Assembly: GCA_023053545.1 (NCBI GenBank)
Contig: JAKZAN010000005.1
Location: 4,712,001 to 4,776,000 of the forward strand
DNA length: 64,000 nt
Direction: 5' to 3'
Source: Lepidurus packardi
Taxonomy: Eukaryota > Arthropoda > Branchiopoda > Notostraca > Triopsidae
Both the position numbers and the translations under genes were made by a program. This document shows, piece after piece, positions 51,958-60,876 of the stretch (its first letter is position 1; the number at the start of each line of letters is the position of its first letter). Below the pieces are notes generated by a model. That model saw only the letters and a list, made by a program, of their open reading frames with translations, was not told where the DNA came from and searched no databases.

Positions 51958-53110
51958 TCGCATCGATCCTAGAGAAAATACTTCGACATTCCCTATGTTG
52001 AAATTTGTTACAATCACCCAAACTGCTCACTCACTCATCTGTTACAACTTTTTAAATACAACACTTTAAAGTTAAATCCGGACTGTTTTATTTTAGGGAC
52101 TGTCTTACGCGTTCACTAAAACCTAGTAGGCTTCGAAAACAGAAAAATCTTAGCTTGTCTAGACAAGAAAGAATCAGTTCCCTCAATCCACTACTGGCTT
52201 ATTTTCTTGTAGGAGTATATATGAAGTTCTCCTTAGGTAAGCCAATTTATAAAACTTACATAGGAAAAAATAATGACCAAGCAGTAGACAAACCCCAACC
52301 GGCTGTGTTTTGACATTCGGAGTAATTTACACCTGGAGTCTTAGATGACTCACATGTGCGCAAAATACTGCTAACCTATCTTCTTTTTAATGCTACGCCT
52401 ATTTTAAAGCGAACAATAGTCTGAAGCACTAGCACGGTTCTTCGATTTTAAAGCCAATAATGAAAATATTGAGTTATTACGAAGATATACCCAAGCACAC
52501 AGATTGATCGTTTCCCCCCTTCTTTGGTATAAATGATGCTTCGACATATATTTATATTTTGACATATTGCGACGTCCTTTGAAAAATAAATTACGCTGAA
52601 CAAATAATAAACAGGAAAGTTGTCAATAAAATAAATCCTAAATTGAGCTGTAACCTGTCACTACTTTAGCCCTACTGATGCGAAAGATCGCATGAAAAAT
52701 GATAGGGAAAATCTAGCGTGAGAAAGTTGGTTAACCTGACTTCCTTCTCCAGCAACGTAAAGCGTCTAGCTTAATTACGTCATAGTATTCTAGAACGTTT
52801 CTCATGAAATTTTATTTAGGTCTTACACAATTACAATTCTGTGCTACACACAATTTTATGTGCTAAACATCTTACAGGGTTCCAATTCTATAGTCAACGC
52901 CTTTAAGGGGGGGAAATATAGAGCAACAGGCAGGCATAGCGCGGAGACATTTCGTTGTAGATTTCTTGTTTCTTTTCGGGAAAAGGAACGCCACCAAATG
53001 GGCTCGTCCTATTTTTCATGGCCATCGACGGACTATAAAAAGAGCACTCTCATTCTGACCAAATATCATTCACTCAAGGAACTCCTAGAGACTAAATTAA
53101 GCACTTCAAC
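51958..53110. other. Spacer between genes F and G
   Basis: 1.15 kb, largely the duplicate of the E-F spacer with small indels. A short palindrome GCTTGTCTAGACAAG lies near 52154. The G promoter is at 53020-53041. No other gene. Confidence 0.6.
53020..53041 (+). promoter_or_regulatory. Core promoter of GY gene G
   Basis: GGCCA at 53020 is 14 bp upstream of TATAAAAA (53034-53041), with the ATG 77 bp from the TATA start. Confidence 0.8.
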
Positions 53111-54179
53111 ATGAAGTTCTTCGTAAGTTACGGAACCATTTTTAATTGTGTAAATCCGTAAGTTCTTTATTTCACTTTCAGATTCTTTTGGCACTCGTGA
53201 TGGTGGCTTTGGCTGATGACCAAACGTCCGAAGAGCACAAGCACAGAAGTTATGCTGGTGCTTATAGAACAGGCGGACATGGACATAGCGGTTATTATCG
53301 TCGTGGTCGCCGTGATGTTCAAGACGACACTGCTGTAGCCATAGATGGCTCAGTCTCGGTTCTCGATGAACTATCGTCGGAAGAACACCGTCACCGAGGA
53401 TATGGCAACGTGCATGTAGGCTACAACGGCGGATACAACCACTACCCTGCCAGATACGGAGGTCATGGCGGATACTCTAGCGGACTCTATGGTGGCAACC
53501 GTTGGCGTCGTGATGTCGCTTTAGTCGCTGAACTTCCCCAAGTTGCTGCTGATTTGACCACTGACGAGCACCACCGCCGCCGCTATGGGCACCTTCACCG
53601 GCCTTGGGCTGGTTAGGAGACTTTAGCATAGCCTATTAGGAGTTAGCTCCGGCTTGTTAATTAGTGGTTGCCCTTCTCTCTCGCTCTTTGGGCTTGCCCG
53701 CCTCGGAGGTCCGCGTCACAGCTTAGAGAAAAGCCCCTTCTAGAGACTGGACCTCTCTCCCTTCCCTCCTCGAGAGGTTTTTCGCCGTGGCCGCGTACCT
53801 TTCACCTTGGTATATAAGGAAGACGGTCAGCTAGGGTCACCAGTGCGTTCCAGTGCGCTGTGCCATCCGAGCCTTAACAGGCCCTTACCTCCTGCTCTCC
53901 GGGTCTTCTTCGCTTTACCTCCCTCCCACCCTTCATTCTTCCAAACCCTTTCGTCCCTTTTTTGGACTCTCGGTGGAAGTGGCTCTGGGCCCGGGACCTT
54001 CGTTCCCCTGGGACCAGAGTGGAATTTCCATCGAAGAGGCCCCTGGTTTCCTCCACAAGCGCGACGAACAACGAAGGATAAGCTAAGGTTATTCTAGCTA
54101 CGGATACGGCTATCCTCGCTACGGCTATTCTAACTACGGTTATGGCAACCGCGGCTACTACGGTTACAATCGTTGGTAA
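53111..54179 (+). pseudogene. GY gene G, split by a 0.5-kb insertion
   Basis: Exon 53111-53122 and exon 2 from 53182 encode the usual signal peptide, first GY segment, RGRR, middle segment and RWRR spacer. The frame enters inserted DNA at 53589 and stops at 53616, giving a 148-residue product that lacks the last GY segment. The missing 3' part is still readable after the insertion (54089-54179, ending NRW and TAA). Its promoter and splice sites look intact, so a truncated secreted protein with two Gly-rich segments may still be made. Several substitutions (ALVMVALA, DIDGSV-type changes, AELPQVAADL) also set it apart from E, F and H. Confidence 0.85.
53589..54082. mobile_element. Insertion in gene G, LTR-like
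   Basis: Flanks are CTATGG (53583-53588) and CTAAGG (54083-54088), a possible 6-bp target duplication with one mismatch. The inserted 494 bp is C/T-rich and unlike the array. It holds a TATATAAGG box near 53810 followed by AGTGCGTTCCAGTGCG, an arrangement seen at the promoter of LTR retrotransposons. It lacks the usual TG...CA ends, so a solo LTR is only the best guess. Confidence 0.55.
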
Positions 54180-54758
54180 TTGAATCGATACTCGAAAAAA
54201 TACTTCAACATTCCCTGTGTTGAGATTTGTTCCCATCATCCAAAATGCTCATTCGCTCACCTGTTACGACTCTTTAAATAAAACATTTCAAGTTAAATCT
54301 AGACTGTTTTGTTTTATTTACTTTCTTACACGTTCATTAAAAACATATTAGACTTATAAGAAAGAAAAAATCCAGTTTGCCCGGAAATTATCAGACAAGA
54401 GAGAAACTGTTCCATCAATCCGCTATTGCCATATTTTCTTGTAGCAGTATATCAAGTTCTCCTTATATGAGGTGGTGTTCAGCTGCTTGCCTTGGCGTCG
54501 AGCAACATTTTTAAGCCGCGACAATATATCTGCTCATCAATAATGTTCTAAGAAACTGTGTGGGAGAACGCAGTTTCTTAGAACATTAGAACACTGCAAC
54601 TAGATAAAGCTTTCCTAAAACCTTTATCTGCCTCTTACACAAATCATATGACGTTCACTGAGCTCAGATTGAACGACCTCGTCGACTCTACAAGTCGCCA
54701 CCATACTAAATGTATACATTCGCATAATAAATGCATATAGGAAAATATAATGGACCAG
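54180..54758. other. Gene G 3' region with a second, unmatched insertion
   Basis: 54180-54475 aligns to the 3' regions of E and F. From about 54476 to 54735 the sequence has no match there, then the shared spacer resumes. The unmatched part includes a perfect inverted repeat (54541-54588). Confidence 0.5.
54541..54588. repeat. Perfect 18-bp inverted repeat
   Basis: TAATGTTCTAAGAAACTG (54541-54558) and its exact reverse complement (54571-54588) surround a 12-base loop. It lies within DNA that interrupts the shared spacer, so it may mark a small non-autonomous element. Confidence 0.6.
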
Positions 54759-54760
54759 TA

Positions 54761-55264
54761 TTAGAAAGAGCGAGAGCCCTTCTGGTCGCTTGGAAAAATC
54801 CACCCACATGCCTAGTAGAAGCCCGGAAATGGATTGAAGAATCGATGATGGAGGCGTGGAAGAACCGGTGGATAGCAAATAAAAGCCCCCTAAAAGATCT
54901 ACATATCACCCCCTCCCAACGAGGGATAGTCGATACCAACCTCCAAAGAAGTATCATCTCCAAGATTATTCAAATTCGGACAACACACTACCCAACAAAA
55001 TCCTACCTAAAACGCATCGGCAAAGTGGAATCGGAGTCATGTTCCTGTCGCGAACAATCAAACCAAGATCTCAGACACCTTATTTTCCACTGCCGAAACC
55101 TGAACAAGGAGAGAGCAATCCTGTTGAGGAAACTGGGCACACTTCGTTTGCACTTCAACTCACAAGAACTCCTCACCAACCAACGAATCTATACAACACT
55201 AGTCACATTTATGGAGAAAGCAGTTGTAAAAGTTGTAAAAGCAGTTGCAAAAAAGAAGTTGTAA
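54761..55264 (+). pseudogene. Retrotransposon ORF2 C-terminal fragment
   Basis: The open frame covers the region after the RNase H domain of jockey/R1-type elements. It has EAWKNRW, a YLKRIG motif, then CSCREQ and LRHLIFHCRN, the usual C-x-C...H...C tail. No reverse transcriptase domain remains, so it is inactive. Its last codons are made of the GTTGTAAAAGCAG-type tandem repeat. Confidence 0.8.
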
Positions 55265-55312
55265 AAGCAGAAAGCAGTTGTAAAAGCAGAAAGCAGTTGT
55301 AAAAGCAGATGT
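55215..55312 (+). repeat. GTTGTAAAAGCAG tandem repeat
   Basis: About five imperfect copies of a unit of up to 20 bp (GTTGTAAAAGCAGAAAGCA) near the 3' end of the retroelement. Short 3' repeats of this kind are common in non-LTR elements. Confidence 0.7.
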
Positions 55313-55485
55313 AAACTAACTCCCTTACCACCTTATCCATATACATGTGTCCCAAACACTTTTTTTTCTCTTTTACTGGTACTGTAGTTAACTTTCTGCT
55401 TTTTAGTAAAAACTGTAAGTAGAGTAGAAGCCAGCAACAGGCGTAAGCCTACACGGCCACCTTAATAAAAAATAAAATGGACCAG

Positions 55486-56184
55486 CAAGCAGTAGACAAA
55501 CCCCAACCTGCGGGTTGTGATTAGTAGTAATAGACACGCGGAGTCTTACGCGCAAGATACTGCTAACGTATTTCTTTTTTACGCGACTTATGTCTTAAAA
55601 CGCATTACTCTGGAAACACTAGCAGGATTCTTCAGTTCTAAAGTCAAGAACGAAAACACTGAGTTGTTCCGAAGATACCCAAATATTGCCCATTTTTCCA
55701 CATCCTTGGTATACAAAATGTTTCGACACATATATACATAATGCGAAATCCTTGGAAGAATAGATTATAATAAACAAATAATAAATAGGAATGTTATGAA
55801 CAAAAAAATTCCTAAATTACTGTAGCTGTCATCTGTCGTTATATTTTGGGCTTACTGTTGCAAAAGATCGCATGATAAATTAGATGGAAAATCAAACTTG
55901 AGAATGTTAGTTAACCTGAGTTCCTTCTATGCAAAGATGTAGTTTGGGTCTAATATAGGGTTTCGGTTCTAGTCAACGCTTTAGGGAAAAAACACAGGGC
56001 AACAGGCAGGCATAGTGCGGAAACAGTTGGTTGTACCTTTCTTGCTTATTTTCCAAAGGAACTCTACCAAAGGGGCTCATCCTATTTTTCATGGCCATTG
56101 ACAGACTACAAAAGGAGCGCTCACAATCTCACCAAATATCATTCCCTCAAAGGAACTCCTACAGACTACATTAAGTACTTCAAT
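55486..56184. other. Spacer before gene H
   Basis: About 700 bp aligning, with more divergence, to the E-F and F-G spacers. It holds the gene H promoter at 56093-56114. No other feature seen. Confidence 0.6.
56093..56114 (+). promoter_or_regulatory. Core promoter of GY gene H, TATA box altered
   Basis: GGCCA at 56093 is 14 bp upstream of TACAAAAG (56107-56114). In E, F and G this site reads TATAAAAA. The changed third base probably weakens TBP binding. Confidence 0.7.
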
Positions 56185-56783
56185 ATGAAGTTCTTCGTAA
56201 GTTACATAACCACTTTCAATTGCATAAATACCTAAGTTGTTTATTTCGCTTTCAGATTCTTTTGGCACTCGTGGTAGTGGCTTTGGCTGATGACCTAACT
56301 TCCGAAGAGCACAAACACAGAGGTTATGCTGGTGGTTACAGAACAGGCGGACATGGGCATGGCGGTTATTATCGTCGAGGACGCCGTGATGTTCAAGACG
56401 ACACTGCTGTAGCCGTAGATGCTCCAGTCGCGATCCTCGATGAACTATCGTCGGAAGAACACCGTCATCGAGGATATGGCAACGTATATGGCGGCGGATA
56501 TGGAGGCTACAACGGTGGATACAACCACTACCCTGCCAGCTACGGAGGCCATGGCGGATACTCTAGCGGGCACCGCTATGGTGGCAACCGCTGGCGTCGT
56601 GATGTCGCTTTAGTCGCTGAAGTTCCCCAAATCTCTGCTGATTTGACCACTGACGAGCACCATCGCCGCCGCTATGGTTATTCTAGCTACGGATACGGTT
56701 ACCCTCGCAATGGCTATTCCAACTACGGTTATGGAAATGGTTACGGTTATGGTAACCGCGGCTACTACGGTTACAATCGTTGA
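56185..56783 (+). CDS. GY gene H: secreted Gly/Tyr-rich three-segment precursor, altered end
   Basis: Exons 56185-56196 (MKFF) and 56256-56783 give 179 residues. It is nearly gene F in its first part (GYAGGYRTGGHGHGGYY, then AVAVDAPVAILDEL) and the same as E and F in its last 60 or so residues. The final Trp codon TGG is now TGA (56781-56783), so the product ends NR instead of NRW; a TAA follows directly. With the weakened TATA box this may be an early stage of decay, or a neutral change. Confidence 0.8.
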
Positions 56784-57256
56784 TAATTTAATCAATCGTG
56801 AAAGAAACCTTTCAAGATTTCCTAAGTTAAATTTCGTCTTCATTCAACCAAGGTCACTTTCTTCATCTGTTACAAGTTGTAAAAATACACCGTTTCGCAA
56901 GTTAAGTCAAAACTCTTTTAGTTATACTTCCATCCAAATGGAGATATTTTTTATTAACTGCAACGGGGATCCGTGTAACTAAATTCGTGATTAAACAAAC
57001 AGGATGCAAACGTGAGCCGGGAATGAATGTTAACGGAAAATTCACTTAGCTGAACACAAACTAATATCATATGGTATAATCAGATGACGATAGTGGGAAT
57101 TTTCAAGGTAATCAATCAAGGAGAACCATGAAACTGTGGTTTTAAACCACGTCATATGGGAAAAAACGAGTCTGGTTTTAATAAGGAAGAAGTAATATAA
57201 AAAATTTTCCTCAGCTGATAGCATATTAACAGTGATGGATCAATATAAAATTACCA
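56784..57256. other. Convergent 3' region, gene H and LRR gene
   Basis: 473 bp of AT-rich sequence between stop codons that face each other. No coding signal. Confidence 0.6.
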
Positions 57257-59063
57257 TTATTCTAAATCTTCTTGACAATACAGCTGGTTTTCATTTTCCA
57301 AGGCGAAGCGAAGCTGTACGTTTCTGTGTCGGGCGACTTCGTTGAGTCGTTTAAACGAATCTGCTTCCAAATAAAGGTGTACGAAGTTGTGCGGTAGGAC
57401 TAGGATCTTAAGCTTGGGACAAGCATGCAAGAGTAAACTCACATCTTCGAAACCCCATGTACAATCACAAGACGTTTGGATAAACAGGATCTTTAGCTGT
57501 TTCCAACAGTGGGTAGCAAATCTAACAAGCTGTTTCCCAGAACTACAGAAATGAAGGCATTCTAAGTACAGTTCTTCAATATTGGGACACTGAGAGAGCA
57601 AATCCCGTTCTTTTGATGGGGATAACACCAAACACCCCTGAATAGCTAATACCACTAGCTTTTCAAAAATAGGAGTGTTTTCCGGTGAATTCCTTTCCGC
57701 ATACTTCACCAGCATGGAATATTCTTGAAGTCGCAAGTTTCGAACCTCCGTAAGGGCTGCCAAATCTTCAATGAATATGATAGTGAATCCACGTAACGTG
57801 ATCGACAAAGATGACACCTGCAATATTGCACAGACCGATATTTTATAAAAAATTGCGGAATGTAATTTAAGTTACTTTATCGCCAACTGCATCCATCAAT
57901 CTTCGCAATAGCTGATTTGACAAAGTAAAATCGACGACTTCATCTACGTTAGGCGCTCTTTGAACAATCAGACTTTTGCCACTCGGGGTCGATTGGATTA
58001 CAGCTTCAAAGTCCTCTCCGAAATCCAAAATTACATACGTTTGTCTTAAGCCAAAACTTAAACATGAGGTTTCCAAGAATTGTCTTTTTAAAAGAGAAAG
58101 GGCTTGGCCGTACGGAAATTGGCCAGTGACATGCAAGGTTTCCAATTTTGGACATGCTAATAACAAAAAAGCAATATCGGTAGGAGACCAAGAGTAGAAA
58201 TTTGAGGAATTAGGCAAATGCACCGAAAAACTCGTCAAAGTTTGACAGAACGGCTGCAAACAGTCCGGATTTTGTGCGTGAACAATTAATTTATCCCATA
58301 AAGAGCATGGACTCTTATTGCTTGGACCGTTACCAGAAAAACTCCCATAACACAAATTGTTCATCTCTTTCCTTACATTACAACGTGTTTTAAGAAAATA
58401 GGCAACTAAAACAAGAGGCGCGTTGCACTCTCGAAAGCTTAGGGTTTTTAATCTAAGTCCGATGTCCAAGTTGAGTGGAATTTCCCCTCCAATCAACGTC
58501 AGCGAGTCTAAGTGCACCCAGTTTTCCAGAGGATTCCAATACTCCGTGTTAATTGCTGATGGGTCGAAATTCATGGTCAATTCTTTCAATTTACTGCACT
58601 TTAATGCAATAGTGCTGAATAGACTTTCCTCTCGCTGAATGCGGGGCATACTGGACTTAATTGATAACGTCGCCACATCCCGGTGACCAAATATAGTAAT
58701 GAGTACGGAGGGCTTGATTGTCACGGTACGGTTACCCACCGTAAGATTCTTTTGCAGTGCAGCGAGCATTTTAGCACGGACGCTTTCCCCTATATGGCCC
58801 GGTACAGACTCCATCACGCTACATGCGAATTGCAGGAATTCTTCGCTTTCGTTTGATTCAGTCTCCACTTCCTCACATACCCATGTTTCGTGGAACTCGG
58901 GAAAGGAAAGTAATCCTACTGTGAAGCTTTTCAACAACTGCTGTAGGGCTATGCTGGTTAGGCGAGGTACAAATAGTGCGTAGTTTTGTAGGCTCCATTC
59001 AAAATCGGTGGGCGTTAAGTAAGAAAATGGAAAACCAGAATTTTCACCGGAAAATACAGCCAT
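57257..59063 (-). CDS. Leucine-rich-repeat (RNI-like) protein, F-box-family-like
   Basis: Exons 57876-59063 and 57257-57817 (minus strand) join in phase 0 across a 58-bp intron and give 582 residues. Irregular LRRs recur: LKTLSFREC, LLLACPKLETLHVTG, LTEVRNLRLQEY, CPNIEELYLECLHF, LLHACPKLKILVLP. The CPKLE/CPNIEEL pattern is typical of F-box/LRR proteins, which select substrates for SCF ubiquitin ligases. I do not see a clear F-box in the N-terminal 60 residues, so a ligase role is only possible. Start is the first ATG of the long frame; a GTAAGT-type donor just upstream hints at a 5' UTR intron. Confidence 0.8.
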
Positions 59064-60876
59064 AATTACACTGACTTACTCCTGCAAAAGAAACGAAACA
59101 AAGGATTAATCATGCATTAATTTCCTGCACTGCTCGGTCGTATCATAAATGGTAAAGACGACTAGGAAAGTTACTCGAATTTGCAATTAAATGGTTTACT
59201 TTTCAGTATTCAAATTTCTTAACGTATAACATGTACGCAAAAGATACGGCTTGGAAAGTATGTTAGACAACATATTTGGTTAAATACTACTTTATACTAT
59301 TTATTCACTGGATTTCGTAAAACGAAGCTTATTTACTTGACGTTCATACCTAGCTTGAAATAGGCAAATTGTGAATTTGGCAAAATTCAGAACAAAGTTG
59401 CTCGAGAACAAATTTTCTATTAAAATGCCACGTCTGCATAAAATACTTTTTTTAATTGCGAAGTGCACTACAAAATGAATCGTTTTTAGTCATCTATAAT
59501 TCCATGTAGCTGCAATCTATCGGTTACAATTTCAGTTACATAATGCTAATTTATTATGAATGAGAGAACCAAACATAGGCTCAATTCAGTATAGCTACTG
59601 TTTCGTTCAACTTTCATATTGGAAGCTTTTTCATTATAAGTATCGGGTTTAGCGAACCGTTATTCCGAACATCTCATTGCTTTGAGCTTAGGTATGCGGT
59701 AGCGCAAACATGGCTATTGCAACATGGGAAGCAACCAATGCAATACCGCGTTTTTACGACGATCCACCTTAGTTGAGGTTTTTTTTGCTATATCTATCTC
59801 ATCCAAAGGGTACAATAATTGCACACTAGCAAGGTAATATCAGTACATGTGCTTCGTGCAATTAAGTCAGCTTCGATTACTAATACCTTTTGGCTTACCT
59901 TGCAAGTAAAGTAGAACTGTGTCGGATCAAAACACTGGTGTGTCACAACCACGTTCCTGGTAGGAGAAACACGTGGAAACTGGACAACAAGTTAGTTTAG
60001 GTTAATTTTGAGGGAAGGGGGGGATTCCTAACTTAACTCAGCTGAGACGTGGAAACGTCTAAAAAACCCAGCTGTGTCTTGTGCCAAGTCTTTCCATCAT
60101 ACAACAAGAGATAGTCGTGCTAGACTTCGGAGACCATGTTGGAACTGGAAGCCAGCCTTCGAGCGCCCTTTTGACAGAAACGAGAATGACTCAAAACAAA
60201 TTGGCACAAAAGCGCGGCAATTCAGACAATGCTTCTAGCAGCACCCTTTCCGATTAAATAAATACCGTTTCCCGGGACTAAATTTTAGAGCTACTTTCTC
60301 AAGTTCTCTCTTCACTTTGCTGAACTGAAAAGCAAACAAATGTTTAGGACCTCTTACTTTAATCAACAAACCAACAAGCCACTCCAACAACAATGTATAT
60401 ATTCAATGGGATGAGTACAGGTATTGGCTTAGAACACATACAGCAATTCGTCCTTTTTTTTACAACTCAAGTATTCCCATAGCGAACAAGTGTATGAGCT
60501 AACCTAATAAAATCGCCAATCAGTAGTCGTTTCGACAAACTGCAACAATCTGTATACTATACGCCAACAATCGTGTCTTGGTTCATGCGCTTCCAATTTC
60601 CAATGAACCCTAACAATTAGACACATCGCGTGCTTTTGCAGGAAGGGTTCTATCTACCACAGCCAACTTGCGTGTTTAACTCAAAGGATAATTTAGGGAC
60701 ACTCAATAGCATGAAATCGAGGATTTGTTTTTGCTTGAGCAGTCCGGCTTGGAAAAAGAAAACAAATTGTGTTGTTCATGTAATTACTATTTGGCGAGGT
60801 TGGGATTTTTTTCCAGTCTCTACGACGGGGTTGGAAAATCTTGTCAAAAATACTTCATATATTTCCAGGAAAAAAA
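59064..60876. other. Intergenic region between LRR gene and OXR1-like gene
   Basis: 1.8 kb without a supportable gene. It contains the LRR gene's upstream region and the 3' UTR of the OXR1-like gene. Open frames here and just right of it (60630-61016, plus strand) lie antisense to the OXR1-like exons and are rejected. Confidence 0.55.

Larger units (their letters stand above)
54759..55475 (+). mobile_element. 5'-truncated non-LTR retrotransposon with target duplication
   Basis: The 717-bp insert is flanked by AATGGACCAG on both sides (54749-54758 and 55476-55485). The shared spacer sequence continues past the right copy. It ends with an A-rich tail (AATAAAAAATAAA) and carries only the 3' end of the second open frame. 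This is the classic product of target-primed reverse transcription. Confidence 0.85.

Noticed and set aside
31994-56783. CRISPR-like or other repeat array
   Set aside because: Repetition is at gene level with promoters, introns and proteins; there are no short regular repeats with unique spacers.
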